From NCBI GenBank assembly GCA_020637555.1, contig JACKKF010000013.1:460001-524000 (forward strand): DNA of 64,000 nucleotides, in the 5' to 3' direction. The notes under the pieces are model-generated. The model was not told the origin of the DNA and did not search any database. It saw nothing but the letters and a program-made list of their open reading frames with translations. This document shows positions 23,665 through 32,495 of this stretch, piece by piece (the first letter of the stretch is position 1; every line of letters starts with the position of its first letter). A program made the position numbers and the translations under genes. The stretch comes from Rhodobacter sp. GTDB lineage: Bacteria > Pseudomonadota > Alphaproteobacteria > Rhodobacterales > Rhodobacteraceae.

Positions 23665-25902
23665 TGCCGAAGGACGAGATCAGGAGCACGTTCAAGTATA
23701 TCGGCACCCGTCCGAACCGTCCCGACGGTCTGGACAAGGTGACGGGCCGGGCGCGGTATGGCGCGGATTACGCGGCGTCGAACATGCTGCACGCGGCGGT
23801 GGTGCGTTCGCCGCACGCGCATGCGCGGATCGTGAAGATCGACGCCTCGAAGGCGCTGGCGCTGAAGGGGGTGAAGGCGGTGGTGACGCGCGCCGACTTC
23901 CCCGAGGGGCTGACGGGCGAGACCTGGAACCTGCAGGAGAACACGATCGCGGGCGAGCGGGCGCTGTATGACGGGCACGCGGTTGCGGCGGTCGCGGCGA
24001 CCTCGGCGCTGCTGGCGCAGGATGCGGCGAAGCTGGTCGAGGTCACCTACGAGGTTCTGCCGCATGTGACCGATGTCGACGCGGCGATGGCCGAGGGGCG
24101 CCGGTGATCCGGGCGGGCGCTGCGGATCATTCGGTGCCCGAGGGTCTTCATCCGAACGTGGTGCGGGTGATCGACTTCGGTCATGGCGATGTCGAGGCCG
24201 GTCTGGCGGCGGCGGATCTGGTGCGCACGGCGCGCTACCGGACCGAGGCGACGCACCAGGGCTATATCGAGCCGCACGCCTGCGTGGGCCAGCTTGGCGC
24301 GGATGGCAAGGGGGCGAGATGTGGGTCTGCACGCAGGGCCAGTGGTATATCCGGCAGATGTGCGCGGGTGTGCTGGGTCTCGAGGCGTCGCAGCTCAGGG
24401 TGACGCCGTCCGAGATCGGCGGCGGGTTCGGGGGCAAGACGACGATCTTCATGGAGCCCCTGGCGCTGGCGCTCAGCCGCAAGGCGGGTGGTCGGCCGGT
24501 GAAGCTGGTGATGAGCCGGTCCGAGGTTCTGCGGGCGACGGGTCCGACGGCGTCGGCGTCGATGGACGTGACGCTGGGGATGAAGTCGGACGGGACGCTG
24601 ACGGCGGCGCGGGCCGAGTTCCGGATGCAGGGCGGTGCCTTTCCCGGGGCGCCGGTGGACATGGCGCTGTTTTGCTGCTTCGCGCCCTATCACATCCCGG
24701 CGATCCACCATCTGGGCTATGACGTTCTGGCGAACCGTCCGAAATGCGCGGCCTACCGGGCGCCGGGATCGCCGATGGGGGCGTTCGCGGTGGAAAGCCT
24801 GATCGACGAGATGGCGCGCGAGCTGGGGCTGGATCCGCTGGCGGTGCGGCGGACGAACGCGGTGCGCGAGGGGATGAAGGCCAGCTACGGGCCGACCTTT
24901 GCGCGGATCGGGCTTGAAGAGGTGCTCGACGCGGTCTCGGCGCATCCCAACCTGCAGGTTCCGCTGGGCCCGAACCAGGGGCGGGGCATCGCCACGGGCT
25001 ACTGGTTCAACCATGGCGGCGAGACCTCGGTGTCGATGGCGATCGGCGAGGATGGCACGGTGCAGGTGTCGGTGGGCACGCCGGACATCGGCGGGTCGCG
25101 GGCGTCGATCGGGCTGATGGTGGCGGAAACGCTGGGCATCCCCTACGAGGACGTGCGCGTGAACGTGGTCGAGACCGGGGCGCTGGGGGTGAACGAGCCC
25201 ACGCATGGCAGCCGGGCGACCTTTGCCAGCGGCAAGGCGGCGGTCGTGGCGACGGGCCAGGCGATCCGCGAGATGTGCCGGCGGGCGGCGGCGGCCTGGG
25301 ACATCGACCCCGAGGCGGTGACCTGGCGGGACGGCGCGGCGCATCCCGCGGGCGAGAACGCCGGCCGGTTCGAGCCGATGACCATCGCCGAGATCGGCGC
25401 GAGCATGGGCAAGACGGGGGGGCCGATCTCGGGCCACCACGAGGCCACGCCCGACGGCGTCGGCGCGTCCTTCGGCACGCATGTCGTGGATGTCGAGGTC
25501 GACCCCGAGACCGGCCGCACGACGGTCCTGCGCTACCTGGTGGTGCAGGACGCGGGCCGGGCGATCCACCCGTCCTATGTCGAGGGGCAGTATCAGGGCG
25601 GCGCGGCGCAGGGCATCGGCTGGGCCCTGAACGAGGAGTATGTCTATGGCGAGGACGGTCGGCTGCAGAACCCGATCTTCCTGGACTACCGCGTGCCGGT
25701 GGCCTCGGACCTGCCGATGATCGACACCGTCATCGTCGAGGTCCCCAACCCGGGGCACCCCTACGGCGTCCGCGGCGTCGGCGAAACGGGCATCACGCCC
25801 CCCCTCCCCGCCATCGCAAACGCCATCCACGCCGCAACAGGAAAACGCATCAGACACCTCCCAATCACACCCGCAAAAATCATCAAGGCGATCAGCGGCT
25901 GA
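23664..25902 (+). pseudogene. molybdenum hydroxylase large (molybdopterin) subunit, frameshifted twice
   Basis: Read literally, the frame starting MPKDEIRSTFKYIGTRPNRPDG stops at 24107. It continues in a second frame (IRAGAADHSVPEGLHPNVVRV) and a third frame (EMWVCTQGQWYIRQ) to 25902. One missing G in each of the runs 24095-24098 and 24310-24314 would give an uninterrupted 746-aa protein, the normal length. The rest is well preserved: GGGFGGKTTIFMEPLALAL, AAYRAPGSPMGAFAVES, and the terminal GVRGVGETGITPP with the catalytic Glu. The carbon-monoxide dehydrogenase loop AYxCSFR is absent, so the substrate is an organic compound such as an aromatic, N-heterocycle or aldehyde. Both lesions are homopolymer deletions, so sequencing error is possible. 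Confidence 0.9.
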
Positions 25903-25938
25903 GAGCGCGGGCTGGCTGACAGCGATCCCGAACAGACG

Positions 25939-25971
25939 GGGCCCGGCGCGCAAGACGCGCCGGGCCCTTTT
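25939..25971 (+). terminator. intrinsic terminator of the molybdenum hydroxylase operon
   Basis: GGGCCCGGCGCG / CGCGCCGGGCCC, 12-bp perfect stem with loop CAAGA, then TTTT, 37 bp after the stop. Confidence 0.88.
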
Positions 25972-26036
25972 GCGTTTTCCGGCCCATTTGCATTTTGGGG
26001 CGCAGGCGTGACGGATGGTGCTGTCACAAGGAAAAA

Positions 26037-26056
26037 CGGGCCCCGATCGGGGCCCG
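26037..26056 (-). terminator. intrinsic terminator of the FAD dehydrogenase gene
   Basis: CGGGCCCCGATCGGGGCCCG is a 20-bp perfect palindrome. On the minus strand it is followed by TTTTTCC, 29 bp past the stop at 26085. Confidence 0.82.
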
Positions 26057-26084
26057 CTCCACTGTCTGCCTGCAGGTGGGAATG

Positions 26085-27794
26085 TCAGTCGTTGCCACCG
26101 GCCATCCGGCGCGCGGCGATATAGCCGAAGGTCAGCGCCGGGCCCAGCGTGATGCCGCCCCCGGGATAGTTGCCGCCCATGATCGAGGCCGCGTCGTTGC
26201 CCGCCGAATAGAGGCCGCCCACGGGCTTGCCGGACTCGTCCAGAACTTCGGCGTATTCGTTGGTCTTGAGCCCGGCGAAGGTGCCCAGGTCCCCGACGTA
26301 GACGCGCACGGCGTAATAGGGGCCCTTGTCCAGCGGTGCGACGCAGGGGTTCGGCTTGTGATCGGGATCCCCGAGCGAGCGATTGTAGGCGGTCGACCCC
26401 TTGCCGAATTCGGGATCTTCACCCCGCACGGCGCCCTGGTTGAACTTGCGGATGGTGCGTTCGAATTCTTGCGGATCCGCGCCGATCTGGGTTGCCAGGT
26501 CGGCAGGGGTGCGCCCGCGGATCAGATAGCCTTGCTTGATCAGGTGCTTGTAGGGCACGGGCGACGGTTTCGCATAGCCCAGGCCGTAACGACGGAAAGC
26601 ACGGTGATCGGCCACGAACCAGGCCGCGTTCTCGGCGTCGGGGCCGCCCTCTTCCTGGCAGCGTTTGACCATCGCCTGGCAGAAGTCGTGATAGCTTTGT
26701 GCCTCGTTCACGAAACGGCGGCCTGACCGGGTGATGGCGATCACGCCGGGTTTCGAGCGGTCGACGAAATGCGGGAAGGTGCCCAGTGTGCCGTCGCCCC
26801 GCGGCGGGCGCGAGATCGGCACCCAGGCGGCGGAATGGGGCAGCGTCGTATCGACCACGCCACCGGCGGATTCCCCCAGCCGCAGCCCGTCGCCGGTGTT
26901 GCCGGGCGGGGCCGGGCTGACATGCTCGTGCCCGGTGGGCGAGTGCGGCATCAGATCCTTGCGGCGGATGGCGTCCTGCGGAAAGCCGCCGGCCGCCAGA
27001 ACCACGCCCTTGCGGGTGTGGATCTCGACCGGGCCGTCAGGGCGATTGACGATGGCGCCGGTGACGGCACCGGATTCGTCGCGCAAGAGCGACTTCACCG
27101 GCGACGAGGTCCAGATCGGCACGCCCTTGTCAAAGGCCGATTTCGCCAGCCGCGCGACCAGCGCGTTGCCGTTCATCAGGCGCATGGCACGGCCGTGGAA
27201 CACCATGTCGCGCGCGAATTTCGCGACCAGGCCGGTCACGAAGAACAGCGACACCGGCGACCGGGTCACATTGAAGAAATGCAGCAGTTCCTTGCCCGAT
27301 CCGATCATCATGCCGAGGACCGTGATCTCCCACAGTGGCGGGCGCAGGCGCTTGATCTCCTTGCCCAGTTCGCGACCGTCAAAGGGGCGGGCAACGATCG
27401 AGCGGCCGGCATCCATGCCGCCCGGCGCAGTCGGGTGATAATCGGCAAAGGTGGTGCCCAGATCGAACTGCAGCGCGGTGTTCTTTTCAAAGAAATCGAC
27501 CGCCTTGGGCCCGGCTTCCAGAAAGGCCTCGACGCGGGCCGAATCGTAGTGGTCGCCGGTTTCGTGCTTCAGGTAGGTCCGCGCCTTGTCCACGCTGTCC
27601 TGAATGCCGGCCCGCACGCCGGGGCAGTTGTTGGGGATCCACATCCAGCCACCGGACCGGGCCGTGGTGCCGCCGAAAACGGGCTCTTTTTCAGCGACAA
27701 TGACCTTCATGCCGCGGTGGGCCGCGGCGACGGCGGTCGAAAGCCCGCCGGCCCCCGATCCGACCACAAGAACGTCTACATACTCGCGTTTCAT
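26085..27794 (-). CDS. FAD-dependent dehydrogenase, fumarate reductase / 3-ketosteroid delta-1-dehydrogenase superfamily
   Basis: 569 aa. The N-terminal FAD motif is VDVLVVGSGAGGLSTAVAAAHRGMKVIVAEKEPVFGGTTARSGGWMWIP (about 6-54). There is a second FAD/substrate segment VVLAAGGFPQD (about 280), and a C-terminal GGLYSAGNDAASIMGGNYPGGGITLGPALTFGYIAARRM (about 525-565). This set is typical of flavoproteins that introduce a double bond next to a ketone, or reduce one, in cyclic substrates (KSTD and related). With the OYE reductase, GMC oxidase and SDR nearby it fits the breakdown of a cyclic ketone-type compound. It is preceded by an SDR gene 11 bp upstream, the same operon. Confidence 0.9.
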   Translation of the reverse strand: MKREYVDVLVVGSGAGGLSTAVAAAHRGMKVIVAEKEPVFGGTTARSGGWMWIPNNCPGVRAGIQDSVDKARTYLKHETGDHYDSARVEAFLEAGPKAVDFFEKNTALQFDLGTTFADYHPTAPGGMDAGRSIVARPFDGRELGKEIKRLRPPLWEITVLGMMIGSGKELLHFFNVTRSPVSLFFVTGLVAKFARDMVFHGRAMRLMNGNALVARLAKSAFDKGVPIWTSSPVKSLLRDESGAVTGAIVNRPDGPVEIHTRKGVVLAAGGFPQDAIRRKDLMPHSPTGHEHVSPAPPGNTGDGLRLGESAGGVVDTTLPHSAAWVPISRPPRGDGTLGTFPHFVDRSKPGVIAITRSGRRFVNEAQSYHDFCQAMVKRCQEEGGPDAENAAWFVADHRAFRRYGLGYAKPSPVPYKHLIKQGYLIRGRTPADLATQIGADPQEFERTIRKFNQGAVRGEDPEFGKGSTAYNRSLGDPDHKPNPCVAPLDKGPYYAVRVYVGDLGTFAGLKTNEYAEVLDESGKPVGGLYSAGNDAASIMGGNYPGGGITLGPALTFGYIAARRMAGGND

Positions 27795-27805
27795 GATTTT
27801 CTCCG

Positions 27806-28552
27806 TCAGGCGGACAGATAGCCGCCATCGACCGGAAGCAGCGCCCCGGTCACATAGCTGGACATCTGCGAAGCAAGGAACAGAACCGGGCCGACCAGTT
27901 CTTCGGGTTTGCCGGGGCGGCGCATCGGCGTGTGTGCCATGAAGCGACCGATGGCCTCGGGGTTTTCGCGGGTGGCGACCGTCATCGGCGTTTCGATCAC
28001 CCCCGGCGCGATGGCGTTCACGCGGATGCCGTCCGGCGACAGGTCATGCGCCAGCGCCCGGGTCATCTGCAGCACCGCCCCTTTCGAGGCCGCATAGGCC
28101 ACAAGCCCCGGGTTGGCCGCGACCGACATGATCGAGGCCAGGTTCACGATGCGCCCCTGGGACTGTTTCAACTGGTCCAGAAAGGCGCGCACCATGTTGA
28201 TCGAGCCGGTGGCATTGACCGCCATGACGGCGTCCCAGTCGGTATCGAAACTCTCGGTATCGGGGGCGGTGCGGCGGATGATGCCTGCGTTGTTGATCAA
28301 GATCCCGGTCGGTGCGCCAAAGGCGCTGTGAACCTCTTTCGCCGCCGCGGCGCAGCTTTCGCGGCTGGTCACGTCCAGCGCGATGGCCACGGCCTGCGGT
28401 CCGATCTCGGCCGCGGTGGCGCTGACGGCCTCTTTCTGGATGTCACAGACTGCGACGCGGGCCCCCGCGCGCGCCAGCCCGATGGCAATGGCCTTTCCGT
28501 TGCCCTGTGCGGCGCCCGTGACCACGGCCACGGCTCCCTCGATCCCTAGCAT
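27806..28552 (-). CDS. short-chain dehydrogenase/reductase (SDR)
   Basis: 248 aa from the ATG at 28552, which has GGAGG at the right distance; an in-frame ATG four codons earlier overlaps that ribosome site and is not preferred. Motifs are cofactor-binding VVTGAAQGNGKAIAIGLA (about 10-27, TGxxxGxG), NNAGI (about 86), catalytic Ser in LASIMSVA and YAASK (about 150-154), then PGVIETPM and the C-terminal GALLPVDGGYLSA. Classical SDR, probably an NAD(P)-dependent alcohol/ketone enzyme. It is first gene of a two-gene operon with the FAD dehydrogenase and divergent from the ABC importer. Confidence 0.93.
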   Translation of the reverse strand: MLGIEGAVAVVTGAAQGNGKAIAIGLARAGARVAVCDIQKEAVSATAAEIGPQAVAIALDVTSRESCAAAAKEVHSAFGAPTGILINNAGIIRRTAPDTESFDTDWDAVMAVNATGSINMVRAFLDQLKQSQGRIVNLASIMSVAANPGLVAYAASKGAVLQMTRALAHDLSPDGIRVNAIAPGVIETPMTVATRENPEAIGRFMAHTPMRRPGKPEELVGPVLFLASQMSSYVTGALLPVDGGYLSA

Positions 28553-28611
28553 GTTTCCTCCCATACGACCGGCGCGCGAGGCGCAAAATTTGGCAGTGGC
28601 GAATACATTGA

Positions 28612-28639
28612 TATATAACTAACATCAACCATCTGCCAA
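28612..28639 (-). promoter_or_regulatory. candidate promoter of the SDR / FAD dehydrogenase operon
   Basis: On the minus strand TTGGCA (28634-28639), 16 bp, TATATA (28612-28617), about 60 bp before the SDR start. The spacer contains GATGTTAG, whose complement CTAACATC also ends the promoter at 11.26 kb. Confidence 0.5.
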
Positions 28640-28762
28640 GGGTTTTCTTGATTTTGCCGATTCCAGCCGCACCAATTTCAGGTCGTGCGCTGTCGTATCG
28701 TGTTTTAAAACAGTGACTTAACCGCAGGCGCCGCGAAATTGCAGGCCGAAGATACTACATTA

Positions 28763-28791
28763 TAGACAAATGAATTCGTCATTGGTAAAAA
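28763..28791 (+). promoter_or_regulatory. candidate promoter of the ABC importer operon with embedded dyad
   Basis: TAGACA (28763-28768), 17 bp, TAAAAA (28786-28791). The spacer holds the inverted repeat AATGA-ATTCG-TCATT (28769-28783), well placed for a repressor. The 15-mer matches the equivalent spacer segment at 11.24 kb in 11 of 15 positions. Confidence 0.55.
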
Positions 28792-28955
28792 ATGTTCGGA
28801 GGCTGATCGCCCCGGTTTGAACGCCGGTGCGGCAGGGGCCGGCGTCTGTGTGCGCCGTCAGGAGCGGGAGAGGGACATGTCAATGAGTGTTTGGGCCCAG
28901 GCCCACGGGTGGACGGCCGAAAGGCGTCCGACGGTCGCGTTTCACGGGGGTGCAC

Positions 28956-31433
28956 ATGGCTGGGCCTGAGCTGCTGCTGCAGATGACCGGGGTGTCCAAG
29001 CACTTCCCCGGGGTGCGCGCCTTGCATGACATCACCTTCGATGTGCGCGCGGGAGAGGTGCATGGCCTCGTCGGCGAGAATGGTGCCGGGAAATCCACGC
29101 TGATGGGCGTTGCCTCAGGGGCGCTGTTCGCCACCGAGGGCGAGGTCCGCATCAGCGGTCAGGTCATGTCCGGCGATCCCGAGCTGGCGCGAGAGCTGGG
29201 GCTGGCCATCGTCCGCCAGGAACCCGCGCTGATGCCCGACCTTTCGGTTGCCGAGAACCTGTATCTGGGGATGCCGCGCCATCTCAGGCCGGCTCTTTCC
29301 ACGCTGAACGCCTGGGCGCGCAAGTTGCTGGAACACTGGAGCACGACGGTTTCCATCGATCCGCGCGACCATGTGACCACGCTGAACCCCGAACAGCGAT
29401 TCATCGTCGAGATCGTCAAGGCGCTGGCCTGCGATCCCAAGGTTCTGGTGCTGGACGAACCGACCGAACACCTGGCGACCGAAGACGTCGAGCGCCTGTT
29501 CGAGCGCGTGCGCCGCGTGACCGAACGGGGCGCGGCGGTGGTCTACATCTCGCACCGCATCCGCGAGGTGCAGGCGATCGCCAACAGGCTGACCGTTCTG
29601 CGCGACGGCGAAGGGCAGGGAACCTTCGATGCGGCGGCCCTGAACGAGGATCAGATCGTCTCGTTGATCGTCGGCGGTGATCTTGACCGGACCTTTCCCG
29701 ACAAGGCCGTGCCCGGCGCCCATCAGACGGTTCTGGCCACGCGCGATTTCTCGGGTCCCGGCTTTTCGAAGGTGTCGCTTCAGGTGCGCGAAGGCGAGAT
29801 CCTGGGCCTGGCCGGGATCGATGCCAATGGCCAGCGCGAATTCATGCGTGCCCTGGCCGGCATCTACCGGGGCACTGGCCATGTCGCCATTCAGGGGCGC
29901 GAGGTCGACATCCGCTCGAGCCAGGGCGCGAACCGGCTGGGCATCAGCTATCTGCCCGGCGACCGGCACCGCGAGGGGATCTTCCCCGAACTGGCCGTGC
30001 GCGAGAACTTCTCGATCCGGTCGATCCGGGACGATGTGCGCGGCGGCCTGATCAGCAGCCGCAGCGAGGATCGGCGCAGCGACCAGGCGATTCGCCAGTT
30101 CGCGGTCAAGACACCGAACGGCGAAACCCCGATCCAGTCACTGTCAGGCGGGAACCAGCAGAAGGTCGTGCTGTCCAGTGTTCTGGCGGCGAAACCCAAG
30201 GTCCTGCTGGTCGATGAACCGACCCAGGGTGTCGATGTCGGCGCCCGCGCCGAGATCTACAAGATCCTGCGCGAAACCGCGCGCAGCGGCGTGGCGGTGA
30301 TCGTCGTCTCGTCGGATGCGCAAGAGGTTGCGGGCCTCAGCGACCACGTCGCGATCTTTTCGCGCGGGCGCATTGTCGAGGTTCTGTCGGGCGACCGCGT
30401 GACCGAGGACAACATCACCGCCTCGGTGCTGAAATCCACCGAACAGCGCGACAAGCACCACAAATCCGTCGGCGCGTTCTGGAAATGGGCCGCCGGCAAT
30501 GTCGCCCCCCTGGCAATGGTGGCCTTTGCCATCGTCGCGGTCGGCGGGGCGGCCGGGCTTTATAACCCGTTCTACCTGTCGCCACGCAGCCTGTCGGGCA
30601 TGATGACGCTGGCCGCGACGCTGGCGATGGTGGGGTATGGCCAGCAGTTGCTGATGCTCGTCGGCGGGATCGACCTGTCCGTCGGTCCGCTGATGGGGTT
30701 GGCACAGGTCGTCGCCTCGTTCTTTCTGCTGTCCGATCTGGGGGCGGGAACGCAGGCCGCGGGGTGGATCCTGATCTTTGGCGTCGCGCTGGTGGTGGGC
30801 TTTGTGAACTGGGCCCTTGTCGAGGGTTTGCGCCTGCATCCCATGGTGGCGACGCTGGCAACCTTCATGGCGGTGCAGGCCATTTCGCTGATCCTCAGAC
30901 CGACACCGGCGGGGATGATCGATGGCACCATCATGATCGCGTTGAGCACCAAGATCGGTATTTTCCCGGTGACGTTCCTGGTGGCCGTCGCGCTGGCGGT
31001 GGTGCTGGAATTCACGCTCTATCGCCGGGGACTGGGCATCGCCCTGCGCGGTCTGGGGTCGCGGCCCGAAGCGGCCCGCACCGCCGGGATCAAACCGGCC
31101 ACCGCGCGGCTTCTGGCCTATGTGGGCTGTTCGGTTCTGGCCGGGGCTGCTGCTGTCACGATGATCTCGCAGGTCGGCATCGGCGATCCGCGGGCGGGGC
31201 TGAACTATACGCTGGGGTCCATCGCGGCAATCGTCATCGGCGGGGCCAGTCTGTTCGGCGGGCGCGGGTCCTTCATCGGTGCGCTTCTGGGCGCGATCTT
31301 CATCGTGCAGGTCAACTCGGTGACCGTGTTCCTGCGCCTGGGGCAGGAGTGGCAGCAATACCTGATGGGGGTGCTGATCCTGGCGGCCGTGGCGCTCTAT
31401 TCCAAGAGCCGTGAGAAGGTGGTGCAAGCATGA
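28956..31433 (+). CDS. ABC sugar-type importer: fused double ATPase and permease in one chain
   Basis: 825 aa from the ATG at 28956. Residues about 1-500 are an RbsA-type tandem ATPase. NBD1 has Walker A GENGAGKST and Walker B VLVLDEPTEHLA, but an odd signature (LNPEQRF in place of LSxGQ). NBD2 has a degenerate Walker A (GIDANGQRE, usual for the second half), signature LSGGNQQK and Walker B VLLVDEPTQGVD. Residues about 515-820 are a complete RbsC-type permease with 8-10 TM helices (LLMLVGGIDLSVGPLMGLAQ, TAGIKPATARLLAYVG, GGASLFGGRGSFIGALLGA). ATPase and permease are normally separate proteins in this class. The frame is clean across the junction. It is cotranscribed with a second permease (ATGA overlap). 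Confidence 0.93.
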   Translation: MAGPELLLQMTGVSKHFPGVRALHDITFDVRAGEVHGLVGENGAGKSTLMGVASGALFATEGEVRISGQVMSGDPELARELGLAIVRQEPALMPDLSVAENLYLGMPRHLRPALSTLNAWARKLLEHWSTTVSIDPRDHVTTLNPEQRFIVEIVKALACDPKVLVLDEPTEHLATEDVERLFERVRRVTERGAAVVYISHRIREVQAIANRLTVLRDGEGQGTFDAAALNEDQIVSLIVGGDLDRTFPDKAVPGAHQTVLATRDFSGPGFSKVSLQVREGEILGLAGIDANGQREFMRALAGIYRGTGHVAIQGREVDIRSSQGANRLGISYLPGDRHREGIFPELAVRENFSIRSIRDDVRGGLISSRSEDRRSDQAIRQFAVKTPNGETPIQSLSGGNQQKVVLSSVLAAKPKVLLVDEPTQGVDVGARAEIYKILRETARSGVAVIVVSSDAQEVAGLSDHVAIFSRGRIVEVLSGDRVTEDNITASVLKSTEQRDKHHKSVGAFWKWAAGNVAPLAMVAFAIVAVGGAAGLYNPFYLSPRSLSGMMTLAATLAMVGYGQQLLMLVGGIDLSVGPLMGLAQVVASFFLLSDLGAGTQAAGWILIFGVALVVGFVNWALVEGLRLHPMVATLATFMAVQAISLILRPTPAGMIDGTIMIALSTKIGIFPVTFLVAVALAVVLEFTLYRRGLGIALRGLGSRPEAARTAGIKPATARLLAYVGCSVLAGAAAVTMISQVGIGDPRAGLNYTLGSIAAIVIGGASLFGGRGSFIGALLGAIFIVQVNSVTVFLRLGQEWQQYLMGVLILAAVALYSKSREKVVQA

Positions 31434-32431
31434 ACGCCGTGACCATGACGACTGACCCCGCGGCCGGCCGCAGCGCCGCCTCGCAGAAGCTGCGCAACCT
31501 GGTGTTCAACGAGTTCTCGTGGATCTGGGGCGGAACCATCGTGCTGTTTATCGTCTGCGCCTTTGTCGCGCCGGGCGTGGTGCGCATGGCCGCCATCAGT
31601 ACGATGCTGCCCTTTGCCGCCATTCTGGCGATCACGGCGGTCGGCATGACCATCGTGATCCAGCAGCGGGGGCTGGACATGTCCCTGCCGGGCGCGATGA
31701 CCATCGCCGGTCTGCTGTTCGCCAAGATCGGGTTCCTGACGGGATCGACCCTGCTGGCCGTGCCCTTGACGCTGGCCATCGCTTTGGCGATCGGCATCGT
31801 CAACGGTCTGCTGGTGGCCAAGGTGAACATCACCCCGATCGTCGCCACGCTGGCCACCAACGCGATCCTGCTGGGCGCGATCCGCACCATTTCGGGCGGC
31901 AGTTTCATGACCGCACCCGAGGCGCTGGCGGACTTCTCGCATGCGAAGCTGTTCGGCGTGCCGATGACGCTGGTGCTGGCCCTGCTGTTCATCATCGTCG
32001 TCAGCGTGGTCACCAAACGCACCGTGTCGGGCCGGCGCTTTGTCGCGGTGGGGGCCAACCCGGCGGCGGCGACTGCGGCGGGCATCCCGATCCTGCGCTA
32101 TCAGGTGGCGACCTATGCGGTGGCGACGATGTGCTTTGCCGTGGCGGGGATGCTGTTCACCGGGTTCATCGGGTCGGCCTCGCAAACCGCGGGCAACGAC
32201 TATCTGCTGCCGGCAATCGCGGCGGTGATCGTCGGCGGCACCCCCTTTTCCGGCGGGCGCGGCAGCGTGATCGCCAGCGGTGTCGCGGCGCTGTTCATGA
32301 CCCAGCTGGGGCAGATGGTCCTGGCCCTCGGCGCGCCGACCTCGGTGCAGCTGCTGGTTCAGGCGCTGGCGATCATCATCGCCGTGACCGTGCGTCATCT
32401 GCCCGGCCTGCTGCGGATGCTGCGCGGCTGA
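31430..32431 (+). CDS. ABC sugar-type importer permease, RbsC family
   Basis: 333 aa, 8-10 TM helices. The family core is IVIQQRGLDMSLPGAMTIAGLL (about 75-96), VNITPIVATLATNAILLG (about 130), GANPAAATAAGIPILRYQVATYAVA, and GGTPFSGGRGSVIASGVAALFMTQLGQM (about 267-295). It should pair with the permease half of the fused protein upstream to give a heterodimeric channel. The start codon overlaps the previous stop as ATGA. Confidence 0.93.
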   Translation: MNAVTMTTDPAAGRSAASQKLRNLVFNEFSWIWGGTIVLFIVCAFVAPGVVRMAAISTMLPFAAILAITAVGMTIVIQQRGLDMSLPGAMTIAGLLFAKIGFLTGSTLLAVPLTLAIALAIGIVNGLLVAKVNITPIVATLATNAILLGAIRTISGGSFMTAPEALADFSHAKLFGVPMTLVLALLFIIVVSVVTKRTVSGRRFVAVGANPAAATAAGIPILRYQVATYAVATMCFAVAGMLFTGFIGSASQTAGNDYLLPAIAAVIVGGTPFSGGRGSVIASGVAALFMTQLGQMVLALGAPTSVQLLVQALAIIIAVTVRHLPGLLRMLRG

Positions 32432-32495
32432 GCCCTTGCTCCTTCATCCCGGCGGGCAATCCGCCGGGGACAATCCAATCGCGACGAGGTTGCCG

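Larger units (their letters stand above)
28553..28955. other. 403-bp divergent promoter region (SDR operon / ABC importer operon)
   Basis: AT-rich for this genome, with a minus-strand promoter candidate at 28612-28639 and a plus-strand one at 28763-28791. Between them lie poly-T and poly-A tracts. No coding sequence was seen. Confidence 0.7.

Noticed and set aside
23664..25902. Identification of the molybdenum hydroxylase as aerobic CO dehydrogenase
   Set aside because: The subunit order matches, but the large subunit has AAYRAPGSP where form I CO dehydrogenase needs AYxCSFR, so an organic substrate hydroxylase is the better call.
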